A stretch of DNA of 55,931 nucleotides from Clostridia bacterium (GCA_017440585.1 JAFSGW010000049.1:1-55931); one strand, 5' to 3'; counted from the first letter of the stretch, positions 26,026 to 33,935 are shown. The notes: generated by a model not told the origin, from the letters alone. Numbers and translations: made by a program.

Positions 26026-26844
26026 ATGGCAGACATTATCCATATAACCGAATTTTCCGACCCAAGGCTCGACGTGTATGCACGCCTTACCGAGGCACAG
26101 CTCTTAAACCGTGAATTTCCTGCAGAAGGGCTTTTCATTGCAGAAAGCCCCAAGGTTATAGATCGTGCATTGGATGCAGGCTATAAGCCCGTATCCATAC
26201 TGGTTGAAACAAGCTGTATAAAGGGCGAAAGCGAACAGATTATTGCACGCTGTGGCGACATTCCCGTTTTCACCGCACCTATGGAGGTTTTAAAAAACCT
26301 TACGGGCTACCTTTTAACCCGTGGGCTTCTCTGTGCAATGCGCCGCCCCATGCTCCCTCCCTTTGAAGAGGTAATTAAAAATGCCCACCGAATAGCCATT
26401 TTAGAGGAGGTTATGAACCCCACCAATGTGGGTGCAATCTTCCGCTCTGCAGCGGCAATGGGCATGGATGCAGTGCTTTTAACCCCCGGCTGTTCAAACC
26501 CCTTGTACCGCAGAAGTGCACGTGTAAGTATGGGCACGGTTTTCCAGATTCCATGGACAATTCTTCCCTCCTGGGATGAAAGCACCCGTGCCACTCTTAA
26601 CAAAATGGGCTTTAAAACAGCAGCTATGGCTCTTTCCGACAACTCCGTTTCAATTGACGACGAAAACTTAAAAAGCGAGGACAAGCTTGCCATAATTTTA
26701 GGCACCGAGGGCGACGGGCTTAAAAATGCCACCATCGAAGACTGTGACTATACGGTTAAAATCCCCATGTATCACAATGTAGACTCTTTAAACGTGGCAG
26801 CCGCCTCTGCAGTTGCCTTCTGGGAATTAAGAAAGGGGCTGTAA
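26026..26844 (+). CDS. TrmH/SpoU-family RNA 2'-O-ribose methyltransferase
   Basis: The 272-aa protein has an N-terminal substrate-binding domain (ETSCIKG region) and a SPOUT catalytic domain with the three knot motifs: EVMNPTNVGAIFRSAAAMG, LGTEGDGLK and IPMYHNVDSLNVAAASAVA. The target is probably a ribose in rRNA or tRNA, unspecified. AAGGAG precedes the ATG, and the gap to the NAGPA gene is 11 nt, so the two share a transcript. Confidence 0.92.
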   Translation: MADIIHITEFSDPRLDVYARLTEAQLLNREFPAEGLFIAESPKVIDRALDAGYKPVSILVETSCIKGESEQIIARCGDIPVFTAPMEVLKNLTGYLLTRGLLCAMRRPMLPPFEEVIKNAHRIAILEEVMNPTNVGAIFRSAAAMGMDAVLLTPGCSNPLYRRSARVSMGTVFQIPWTILPSWDESTRATLNKMGFKTAAMALSDNSVSIDDENLKSEDKLAIILGTEGDGLKNATIEDCDYTVKIPMYHNVDSLNVAAASAVAFWELRKGL

Positions 26845-26861
26845 AAATTGCCCGGGCCCCT

Positions 26862-26893
26862 AAAAAACGCTGAGTTTTTACTCAGCGTTTTTT
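26862..26893. terminator. Bidirectional terminator between trmH-family gene and spoIVB
   Basis: Stem AAAAAACGCTGAG / CTCAGCGTTTTTT, 6-nt loop. T-runs on both strands; the left arm end touches the spoIVB stop codon. Confidence 0.93.
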
Positions 26894-28073
26894 AACTTTC
26901 CGATGCACAAATCATATTTTCTATAAATATCCCGTACCCCTTTGTGGGGTCATTTACCAGCACATGTGTCACCGCCCCGATAAGCCGTCCCTCCTGCAGT
27001 ATGGGGCTTCCGCTCATCCCCTGCACAATACCGCCCGTTTTGTCAATAAGCCTTTGGTCGGTAACCTTTATCATAAGCCCCTTTGTGGGGTTTTTGCTTC
27101 CCTTTGAAACCTTTGTTATTTCAATTTCGTAGTCCTCTGCCTCTTTTCCGTCAAGGCTTGTCCTTATAAAGGCAACGCCTTTTTTAATTTCGCTTTTATG
27201 CCCCAAGGGCACCCTTTCTCCACCAGGCACTTCAGAAAGCCTTCCGAAAACACCCTCCTTTTCGTTTTTCGTAATATCGCCAATAACCTTCGCATCCTTC
27301 AGAAAAGCCCCCTTCAGCTCTCCGGGCACACCCTTTTCACCCTTTTTAATTTCTGCAACAGAGCACTCTTCAACAGACCCGTTTTTCACTGAAAACTTCA
27401 CTCCTGTGTCCGCATCCGAAACGCCGTGCCCCAGAGCCCCGTAGGTCATGGTTTCCTCGTCCATATAGGTAAGGGTTCCCACCCCTGCTGTGCTGTCACG
27501 CACCCATAAGCCTATCCTTTTTTTGCCGTCAAGCCTTGATGCCTCAGGGGTAACCGTAACCTCTCTTACATCACCCTCACGTTGGGTTTCCAAGGTAGCC
27601 GCACCCTCGCACATGGCTATTTTTTCCGAAAACTCCTCTGCCGAGCCAACCTTTTCACCGTTCAAGGAAAGTATCACATCCCCTTCCTTTATTCCTGCCC
27701 TTTGTGCAGGGGACTCGCCCTCTTCATTAACTCTTCCCACCGCAACCACAATCAGATTGTCCGAATACAGCCTTATGCCTATAGCCTGTCCCCCGACAAT
27801 TACCTCATCATCCTCTAAAACCTTTACCCTTACAGCCTTGTATGGAATGCCGAATATGGATAACGATGCCTCATAGTCCCCCTCTTTACGGGGGACTATG
27901 GCATTTTTCGCCGTTTCTACCGATTTGTCAAAAACCTTAAGGCGTGCTATACTGCTCTGGCTCCAGCTTCTGTCCTTATATAAAATCAGGCTGTCGGGCA
28001 CGCTTAAATACATGGCGGCAATGCTCACCACAAACAGCATAAGGCACACTACACTCAAAATTCTCTTTCGCAC
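26892..28073 (-). CDS. spoIVB: SpoIVB sporulation serine peptidase
   Basis: SpoIVB is secreted from the forespore and triggers sigma-K activation. From GTG at 28073 (AAAGGGG upstream) it is 393 aa. An N-terminal membrane-anchor helix is followed by a PDZ domain (about 100-185, with AGIKEGDVILSLNGEKV) and an S55 peptidase domain with catalytic His in ALGHGVS (near 214) and Ser in GMSGSP (near 351). A longer ORF reaches into the upstream gene but lacks an ATG/GTG with a good site. The PdaA-like gene ends 16 nt before it, so both should be on one transcript. Confidence 0.95.
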   Translation of the reverse strand: MRKRILSVVCLMLFVVSIAAMYLSVPDSLILYKDRSWSQSSIARLKVFDKSVETAKNAIVPRKEGDYEASLSIFGIPYKAVRVKVLEDDEVIVGGQAIGIRLYSDNLIVVAVGRVNEEGESPAQRAGIKEGDVILSLNGEKVGSAEEFSEKIAMCEGAATLETQREGDVREVTVTPEASRLDGKKRIGLWVRDSTAGVGTLTYMDEETMTYGALGHGVSDADTGVKFSVKNGSVEECSVAEIKKGEKGVPGELKGAFLKDAKVIGDITKNEKEGVFGRLSEVPGGERVPLGHKSEIKKGVAFIRTSLDGKEAEDYEIEITKVSKGSKNPTKGLMIKVTDQRLIDKTGGIVQGMSGSPILQEGRLIGAVTHVLVNDPTKGYGIFIENMICASES

Positions 28074-28089
28074 ATAAAAAACCCCTTTA

Positions 28090-28869
28090 TCATGGTATGT
28101 ACTCACTAAGGGGCAAAAACTCATAGCCCATATCACGCGCCGAATCAATAATTTTTCCCAAAGCCTCTGCATTATCAATACTTACTGCATGTAGCAGTAT
28201 AACGCACCCTGGGTGTATGTTCTCCATTGTTTTGTTATAGGCGTAATCTGCACCACGCCTTTTGTCACGGTACCAGTCGTCATAAGCAAAGGACCAGAAC
28301 ACGTTTTTATAACCTAAGGTGCTTGTTACCTTTAAGGTTTTTTCGCTATAGGCTCCCTCAGGCGGTCTGAAAAACTCCATATGTCGGTTATATTTTCCGT
28401 AAAATGCCCGATCCAGGCTCAATACCTCTTCCTCAATTTTGCCGGTTTCCTCAATATCGGGCACACAAGGGTGGTTCATGGTATGGTTTCCCACAATATG
28501 CCCCTCGTTAACCATTCTGTCAACAAGCTCACTCTCCGCTTTGAAATAGTCACCCGTTATGAAAAAGGTTGCCTTAACACCCTTTTCCTTCAAGGTGTCG
28601 AGTATTTTTCCCGTCTGTCCGTTTTCATAGCCCTCATCAAAGGTAAGATACAAGTATTTTTCCTCACCTCTGCCCATATATATACATCCGTATTTATCCA
28701 TAAGCTTTATCTGATGCTCGGTAAATTCAGGTTTTTCTGGTGCATTCCGCCTCATTCCCCAGCTTTCCTTTTCCGAAGAAACCGTGTCGGACGAAACTGT
28801 TTCTGCCACGTCGCTTCTTCCGCACCCCGAAAAAACCAAAACAAAAATTATAAATAAAATTTTTAACAA
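28090..28869 (-). CDS. PdaA-like polysaccharide deacetylase lipoprotein
   Basis: The 259-aa protein has a lipobox (VFSGC, Cys16), so it should be membrane-tethered. The NodB domain shows TFDEGYENG (motif 1), HTMNHP (motif 2) and the FRPPEGAYS segment (motif 3), matching the PdaA branch, which removes N-acetyl groups to make spore-cortex muramic delta-lactam. The position directly before spoIVB supports a sporulation role. Named pdaA only tentatively, because the N-terminal lipobox is unlike B. subtilis PdaA. Confidence 0.85.
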   Translation of the reverse strand: MLKILFIIFVLVFSGCGRSDVAETVSSDTVSSEKESWGMRRNAPEKPEFTEHQIKLMDKYGCIYMGRGEEKYLYLTFDEGYENGQTGKILDTLKEKGVKATFFITGDYFKAESELVDRMVNEGHIVGNHTMNHPCVPDIEETGKIEEEVLSLDRAFYGKYNRHMEFFRPPEGAYSEKTLKVTSTLGYKNVFWSFAYDDWYRDKRRGADYAYNKTMENIHPGCVILLHAVSIDNAEALGKIIDSARDMGYEFLPLSEYIP

Positions 28870-29185
28870 AAAAACACCCCGTATTTATAATACGAGGCAG
28901 CTCTCCTTATTATTCCTTTCAGTCTCCACACAACTCAATTTCCCGCCACCGCGAAGGGTTCGGGAAAGAAGGTTTCCCGAATAAAATAGACGGGGTTAAT
29001 CGCATTCACCCCGTCGAAAGTGCCGATTTTAGGAACCCCGAGCGTCCGTTCTCGGGGTTCTTGCACGAGAAATCGGTACTTTGTTCCTTGTAAAAGCATT
29101 GACAAAAAAGATTGCTCCTGCAAGCTTTTTTGGCGCGTGTCAAAGACACGCAAACAAAAAAACACCCCGTATTTATAATACGAGG
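28865..29185. repeat. 33-bp direct repeat enclosing a 255-bp hairpin-rich segment
   Basis: AACAAAAAAACACCCCGTAT and the following 13 bases occur identically at 28865-28897 and 29153-29185. The inner DNA holds several hairpins (GACGGGGT..ACCCCGTC near 28995-29020, GAACCCCGAG..CTCGGGGTTC near 29033-29060, AAAAAAGCTTGC..GCAATCTTTTTT near 29104-29131, GCGTGTC..GACACGC near 29134-29151). Only the second copy continues into a complete terminator for secF. This looks like a duplication of the terminator arm or an insertion between two copies. No gene is visible in the stretch. Confidence 0.7.
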
Positions 29186-29191
29186 TGTTTT
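29159..29191 (-). terminator. Terminator of secDF
   Basis: Stem AAAACACC... / ...GGTGTTTT with an inner CGTATT/AATACG pair, 18 nt past the secF stop codon. Confidence 0.82.
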
Positions 29192-29208
29192 GAAATTTAT
29201 TCTTAAAA

Positions 29209-30222
29209 TTACTTGTTGGAAGCATTCTTCCACATTGCCCAGAATGTAGGAGCAACGAAGAGAGAAGAATAAGCACCGCAAACGATACCAACAATGATGG
29301 GAAGAGCAAATTCCTGAATGGAAGATACGCCCAATACAAAGAGAGCACCGATTGTGAAAAGTGTAGTAAGAGAAGAATAAAGTGTTCTTGTGTAGCTTGT
29401 TGTGATAGCCTTGTCAGCCTTTTCATCCCAAGTAGCCTTCTTACCAAGCATTCTGTTGTTTTCACGAACACGGTCAAATACAACGATTGTAGCGTTGATG
29501 GAGTAACCGATAATTGTGAGAACTGCAGCTACAAAGCTTGTGTTCATTGTGAACTGGAACAAGGAGTAGAAGCCGAACATAAGAATTACGTCATGCGCAA
29601 GAGCCATAACAGCACATACACCGCTCTTGAAGTCGAAACGGATGCTGATATAAATAAGCATAAGGATGATTGCTAAAAGCACAGCCTTGAATGTGTCGCC
29701 GATAAGTCTTGCAGAAGTTGTAGCGGAAACCTTATCAATGCTGATAGCAGCCTTAACAAGACCCTTAACTTCTTCTGCTGCTTCTTCTGTAGCCTCTTCT
29801 ACAGCTACATCTGTTGCATCTTCAACTGCAACGGGAGCTACTTCTTCAGCTTCTGTTGCATTTGTTGCATCTTCTGCCACTTCTTCACCGTTGAAGTAAG
29901 AAAGAAGACCATTTACAACCATTTCTGTTTCTTCATTTGTGAGCTCTGTAGCCTTAATGAAGATACCGTCAGTGCCTATAGCCTGCACCTGAACGGAAGC
30001 ATCAGCCTTAGCGTCTGTTACAATAGCAGCAACCTCTGCTTCAAGCTCGCCGTCATACTTAAAGCCTTCGGGCATATGTTCAATTTCAAATGTTGTACCG
30101 CTTGTAAAGTCAATACCTAAGTTAAATCCTCTGAAAGCCATTGAGAGAATGGACACAACAACGAGGACGATGGATATTGCAAAGAAAATTTTTCTGTATG
30201 CACAAGGATTCTTAAACAACAT
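29209..30222 (-). CDS. secF: Protein translocase subunit SecF with acidic low-complexity insert
   Basis: SecF works with SecD to pull secreted proteins out of the SecYEG channel using the proton gradient. The 337-aa protein has the N-terminal helix, the GIDFTSGTTFEI loop, and the C-terminal RND-type block of helices (GYSINATIVVFDRVREN). Between the loop strand and the next helix, about residues 88-130, lies a Glu/Ala/Val/Thr-rich stretch (EEVAEDATNATEAEEV and on) that typical SecF lacks. The start codon overlaps the secD stop as TAATG, so secD and secF are coupled. Confidence 0.95.
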   Translation of the reverse strand: MLFKNPCAYRKIFFAISIVLVVVSILSMAFRGFNLGIDFTSGTTFEIEHMPEGFKYDGELEAEVAAIVTDAKADASVQVQAIGTDGIFIKATELTNEETEMVVNGLLSYFNGEEVAEDATNATEAEEVAPVAVEDATDVAVEEATEEAAEEVKGLVKAAISIDKVSATTSARLIGDTFKAVLLAIILMLIYISIRFDFKSGVCAVMALAHDVILMFGFYSLFQFTMNTSFVAAVLTIIGYSINATIVVFDRVRENNRMLGKKATWDEKADKAITTSYTRTLYSSLTTLFTIGALFVLGVSSIQEFALPIIVGIVCGAYSSLFVAPTFWAMWKNASNK

Positions 30223-31538
30223 TACGCATCCCTCCTTTTAGAAGCACCGTAAACCCACGGATTTTTAACACCAAAGCCTACCATAATCTTAAGAAGGAAC
30301 TTTGTAAGGAAAATTGCTGTAAGAAGGCTGACTGCAATACCGATACCAAGTGTGATTGCAAAGCCCTTGATTGTACCTGTACCGAAGAAGTAAAGCACAG
30401 CACAAGTAATAAGTGTTGTTACGTTAGAGTCGATGATTGCTGTCAAAGCTCTCTTGAAGCCGGAATCTACGCTTGCACCAACGCTCTTACCGCAGTTGAG
30501 CTCGTCCTTGATTCTTTCGAAAATAACAACGTTTGCGTCAACAGCCATACCGATAGAAAGGATAATACCTGCAATACCGGGAAGTGTAAGAGTTACTCTG
30601 TAACCGCCTTCAACAAAGAAGCCTGCCATTATAAGGCATACGATAGAAATGTATGCTACCAAAGATACATCTGCAACTAAACCGGGCAAACGGTAAACAA
30701 GAAGCATGAAGAGCATAACAAGGATAACACCGATAAGTGCTGCAAAGAGAGATGTATCAAGAGCTTCCTGACCAAGTGTGGGACCAACTGCACGGAGCTC
30801 TGTATCCTTCAAGGAGAAGGGAAGTCTACCGGAGTTGATAACGTCAGCAAGCTCCTTAGCTGTGTCCTTATCAAAGTCGCCTGTGATAATACAGCTGTCG
30901 GAGTCAATAACCTCGTTAACCATAGGCCAGGAATAGGGCATACCGTCAAGAGCGATAATAATTACGTTACCGCCTTCAGCAGTACGTGTAAGAGCCTCTT
31001 CTGTAGCAACCTTGAACTTTTCACGGCCTGCATTTGTAAGAGAAAGTGTTACATAGTGACCCTGGTTGCCGTACTGGTCCATGGGGCCGAAAGTAGCTGT
31101 AGCAGACTGTACAAATTCTTCTGTACCGTCCATTACAACGTTACCGTCGATATCCATAAACTGAAGTGCAGCAGTCTGACCAATGTATGAAACTGCTTCG
31201 TTGGGATCGTCAATGTTGGGAATTTCAACACGGATGCCGTAGTCGCCCTGACGGGAAACTGTAGCTTCTGTTTCGCCCATGCTTGTCAATCTTACGCGGA
31301 TAATGTTTTCAGCAGATGCAACGTCGTCTGCGCTTACTGTGCTGAGGTCTTCAACATCAGGCTCGAACACGATAACGCTACCGCCTACTAAGTCGAGGCC
31401 CTGCTTAACGCCGTACTTGGGGTCAAGAACGCCGGGCACTCTGAAATTGCCGATGGATACATCGCCGAATACGACAACAGCCATAGTTGCGATAATAACC
31501 ATCACCAATGCAAATGAAATAATATTCTTTGCTTTCAT
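30222..31538 (-). CDS. secD: Protein translocase subunit SecD
   Basis: From ATG at 31538 (GGGAGG upstream) the protein is 438 aa. One N-terminal helix is followed by the P1 head region (VKQGLDLVGGSVIVFEPD and the SSADD-like VRLTSMGETEATVSRQGD strand) and the RND-type helices with the D/N motifs AVDANVVIFERIKDEL. Length is on the short side but normal for Firmicutes. Has its own promoter (31586-31614) in the gap behind scfB, and is coupled to secF. Confidence 0.96.
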   Translation of the reverse strand: MKAKNIISFALVMVIIATMAVVVFGDVSIGNFRVPGVLDPKYGVKQGLDLVGGSVIVFEPDVEDLSTVSADDVASAENIIRVRLTSMGETEATVSRQGDYGIRVEIPNIDDPNEAVSYIGQTAALQFMDIDGNVVMDGTEEFVQSATATFGPMDQYGNQGHYVTLSLTNAGREKFKVATEEALTRTAEGGNVIIIALDGMPYSWPMVNEVIDSDSCIITGDFDKDTAKELADVINSGRLPFSLKDTELRAVGPTLGQEALDTSLFAALIGVILVMLFMLLVYRLPGLVADVSLVAYISIVCLIMAGFFVEGGYRVTLTLPGIAGIILSIGMAVDANVVIFERIKDELNCGKSVGASVDSGFKRALTAIIDSNVTTLITCAVLYFFGTGTIKGFAITLGIGIAVSLLTAIFLTKFLLKIMVGFGVKNPWVYGASKRRDA

Positions 31539-31585
31539 GTGGATTTTCCTCCCTTGTATTTTTATGTCTAAAATAACCAAATTAT

Positions 31586-31614
31586 ATTATATAAATTTTA
31601 AAGCATTAAGTCAA
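31586..31614 (-). promoter_or_regulatory. Promoter of secDF
   Basis: TTGACT (31609-31614), 17-bp spacer, TATAAT (31586-31591) on the minus strand. It starts a fresh transcript just after the hairpin element behind scfB. Confidence 0.82.
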
Positions 31615-31638
31615 CACTTTTTTTCTTCATATTATTCT

Positions 31639-31745
31639 GACGAATAAAGAAAATCGTTCAGATTGCCTTTTTGAAGTCGGGGAGCTGTGCTATCTGCACC
31701 GCCCACGGCTCCAAAAGGGTGAGATGGACGATTTTATTCTTCGTC
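31639..31745 (-). repeat. Short hairpin element behind scfB, with extended stem
   Basis: The element proper is 31650-31735; pairing extends outward to 31639 and 31745 because the last codons of scfB (GACGAAGAATAA) match GACGAATAAAG on the far side. Core on the plus strand: AAAATCGTTCAGATTGCC at the left, GAGCTGTGCTATCTGCACC in the middle and GATGGACGATTTT at the right. The tip is a GTGC/GCAC hairpin. The stop codon of scfB is part of the stem. Confidence 0.78.
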
Positions 31746-33092
31746 CAGTGCTTCGCGTGCTTTAATTGCAATAGCACATTCCACTCTCTTCTTTTCCATT
31801 TCGCAGGCTAAAAGATAGGGCTTATTAATGTCCTTATTCATGCTTATTGCATTAGCCGCACAACCGCCGGAGCAGTAGAAACGTGCCCAGCAGTCTCCGC
31901 AGGGCTCCTTTGTGTAAATGTTGCTCTTTACGAACACATCTCTTATATCCTTGTCCACAACGCCTTCAAAAACGTCGCCCATCTTATACTTGGGGTCGTT
32001 AACAAACTGATGGCAGGGATAAATATCACCTGAGGGAGTAACTGCCGCATACTCGTGACCTGCACCACAGCCGGAGAGCATCTTATATGCGCAGGGGCTT
32101 TCATGCAAATCAATCATGTAATGGAAGAAGTTAAACCACTTGCCGTTCTTTCTTGCTTCAAGTATTTTTTCCGCAAGGCGGTCATATTCTTCAAAAATAC
32201 GGGGCAAATCTTCCTTCCTGAGAGCGTAATCTTCACTTTCCTGTGCAACAACGGGTTCAACGCTTATCTGCTCAAAGCCTAAATCAGCAAGGTGCATAAC
32301 GTCCTCTGCAAAGTCTAAATTATCTCTTGTAAAGGTGCCGCGCACGTAATAGTTTTCCTGATTACGGCTCCGGGCAACCTTAATGAACTTGTTAACAATG
32401 GAATCATAGCTTCCTGAGCCGTCCACCCTCACTCTTACCTTATCGTGAACTTCCTTTCGTCCGTCAATGGAAAGAACAATGTTACCCATGTTCTCGTTAA
32501 TATATTCCATTTTCTTGTCGTCTAAAAGAATGCCGTTTGTAGTAATTGTAAAGCGGAAGTTTTTGCCGTGCTTCTCACCTTCTGCCTTTGCATACTCGGT
32601 AATTTCCTTTACAGTTTCAAAATTCATAAGGGGCTCTCCGCCGAAATAGTCAATTTCAATATTTCGTCTTGCACCGCTTTCCTTTATTACAAAGTCAATA
32701 GCCTTCTTACCAACCTCAGGCGACATAATCTCACGCTTACCCATGTACTCACCGCCGTGAGCAAAGCAGTAACGGCAACGAAGGTTACAGTCGTGAGCAA
32801 TATGAAGGCACAACGCCTTTATAACGCTCTTCTTTTCCTTATGGGAAACAAGGGCTCTGTAAATATCCTTTGTAAAAAGCTGGTTCTTTTCCTTTAAAGC
32901 GATAAGCTCCTCAACCGCTTCCATGCTCTTTTCGTCGTCAAGCCCTGCTTCCTTTGCACCCATTTGGTCAAAGTTACCCTCTTCGTCAAAAAAGTCAAGC
33001 ATGCGGTAGGAAATATCGTCAAGAATGTGAACCGTTCCGCTGCATACGTCAAGTGCACACTTCACACCCAACGTGTCAAACTTATGTACCAT
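31734..33092 (-). CDS. scfB: SCIFF radical SAM maturase (ranthipeptide thioether synthase)
   Basis: A radical SAM/SPASM enzyme that installs thioether cross-links in the SCIFF peptide. The 452-aa protein has the N-terminal peptide-binding domain (about 1-95), the radical SAM cluster motif CNLRCRYC (C102, C106, C109) and a C-terminal SPASM region with further Cys residues (SGCGAGHEYAAVTPSGDIYPC, then CGDCWARFYCSGGC). This matches the SCIFF maturase family in length and motifs. The peptide gene scfA lies upstream, and secDF downstream. A hairpin element follows each of scfA and scfB. Confidence 0.96.
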   Translation of the reverse strand: MVHKFDTLGVKCALDVCSGTVHILDDISYRMLDFFDEEGNFDQMGAKEAGLDDEKSMEAVEELIALKEKNQLFTKDIYRALVSHKEKKSVIKALCLHIAHDCNLRCRYCFAHGGEYMGKREIMSPEVGKKAIDFVIKESGARRNIEIDYFGGEPLMNFETVKEITEYAKAEGEKHGKNFRFTITTNGILLDDKKMEYINENMGNIVLSIDGRKEVHDKVRVRVDGSGSYDSIVNKFIKVARSRNQENYYVRGTFTRDNLDFAEDVMHLADLGFEQISVEPVVAQESEDYALRKEDLPRIFEEYDRLAEKILEARKNGKWFNFFHYMIDLHESPCAYKMLSGCGAGHEYAAVTPSGDIYPCHQFVNDPKYKMGDVFEGVVDKDIRDVFVKSNIYTKEPCGDCWARFYCSGGCAANAISMNKDINKPYLLACEMEKKRVECAIAIKAREALDEE

Positions 33093-33114
33093 AATTTCAT
33101 CTCCTATACAACAT

Positions 33115-33142
33115 AAAATCTCAGGAAAAATCCTGAGATTTT
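33115..33142 (-). terminator. Terminator or attenuator between scfA and scfB
   Basis: A 12-bp stem AAAATCTCAGGA / TCCTGAGATTTT with a 4-nt loop and a T-rich tail on the minus strand. Partial termination here would give more peptide mRNA than maturase mRNA; this is inferred from layout. Confidence 0.75.
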
Positions 33143-33190
33143 ACTAACGTCTTTAAATAATCTTCACGCTACACGGCAAAAGATGCCGAT

Positions 33191-33272
33191 AAGTGTTCAG
33201 ATTGTCTTTTTATCAGACGAGTGCTGTGCTACCTGCACCGCCTCGGCGGATAAAATGGCAAGATGGACGCTT
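33191..33272 (-). repeat. Short hairpin element behind scfA
   Basis: The ends AAGTGTTCAG and GATGGACGCTT pair; the middle carries GTGCTGTGCTACCTGCACCG and a stem TTTTATC/GATAAAA. It has the same design as the element behind scfB, but the arms differ in sequence while still pairing. The scfA stop codon lies at the right end. Confidence 0.75.
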
Positions 33273-33426
33273 AGCGACCTCTTTTGCCCTTCTTTTCACA
33301 CTTCTGGTTAGCCACTGTACAAGATGTCTTGCATGCGCTCTGGCAAGATGTCTGGCATTCGCCGCAGCCGCCGTTTTCTACGCTGAGAGCAAGGTTTGCT
33401 TCATTTAAAGTTTTAACGTGCTTCAT
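33271..33426 (-). CDS. scfA: SCIFF six-cysteine ranthipeptide precursor
   Basis: A 51-aa ribosomally made peptide of the SCIFF (six cysteines in forty-five residues) family. The six Cys lie at residues 21, 24, 28, 32, 36 and 43, and the core CGECQTSCQSACKTSCT is diagnostic. The leader (MKHVKTLNEANLALSVE) is recognised by the maturase. From the ATG with AAGGAGG upstream rather than the longer reading frame. The maturase ScfB is expected to form thioether links; the product's biological role is not known. Confidence 0.97.
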   Translation of the reverse strand: MKHVKTLNEANLALSVENGGCGECQTSCQSACKTSCTVANQKCEKKGKRGR

Positions 33427-33474
33427 AACAATGTCCTCCTTAAATCGGAATACTCCGAATATAGTATTTTCTGT

Positions 33475-33503
33475 ATTATAGCACACTTTTTTCCTCTTTG
33501 CAA
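33475..33503 (-). promoter_or_regulatory. Promoter of the SCIFF genes
   Basis: TTGCAA (33498-33503), 17-bp spacer, TATAAT (33475-33480) preceded by TGC (extended -10) on the minus strand. The short leader includes the small inverted repeat CGGAATACTCCG (33446-33457). Confidence 0.82.
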
Positions 33504-33513
33504 CAATTTTTTC

Positions 33514-33906
33514 TCATCTTCTTATATTTATTCCCACAACACCGCCTATAATTCCAAGCACCAGGCAGTATAAAATGTTCATGGCAACCGCTTTTGTAAA
33601 TTCAATACCGCCAAAAAGCAGATATCCCAGAAAGTATACAAGAAGCATATACAGTCCGCCCGACAGACCGCCCGTTACAAAGCCCCGTCTTTTTGCCCTT
33701 GCGGCACTTAAAAGCCCTGCCATAAATACAGAAAAATAATTAAGTACATATACCGACGGCGTTATTGCCTCCTCGCTTATGGGGGTATAGCAAATCAGAA
33801 GTGCAAGCACCCCCATAAGTATAATTGTAATTAAAAATGCCGTCACCACCGTTTTTGCTATCACCTTAAGGTTTAAAATCACGTTTCTTTCGCTTTCTGT
33901 TTCCAT
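33514..33906 (-). CDS. Small four-helix membrane protein next to the SCIFF genes (TIGR04086-like)
   Basis: The 130-aa protein has four predicted helices (about 15-35, 48-65, 72-95, 105-125), RAKRRGFVTGG in the central loop and a short basic C-terminus. In many Clostridia a small membrane protein of this kind (TIGR04086-like) sits beside scfA, so the position agrees; the family assignment is from memory of gene order and shape, not a search. Function unknown. Start ATG has AGGGGTG upstream. Confidence 0.7.
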   Translation of the reverse strand: METESERNVILNLKVIAKTVVTAFLITIILMGVLALLICYTPISEEAITPSVYVLNYFSVFMAGLLSAARAKRRGFVTGGLSGGLYMLLVYFLGYLLFGGIEFTKAVAMNILYCLVLGIIGGVVGINIRR

Positions 33907-33935
33907 CCCGTCACCCCTTTTTTACTTTAATATAT

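Noticed and set aside
28935-29483. 182-codon minus frame overlapping secF and the hairpin-rich island
   Set aside because: Out of frame with secF; repeated DNA, no ribosome site.
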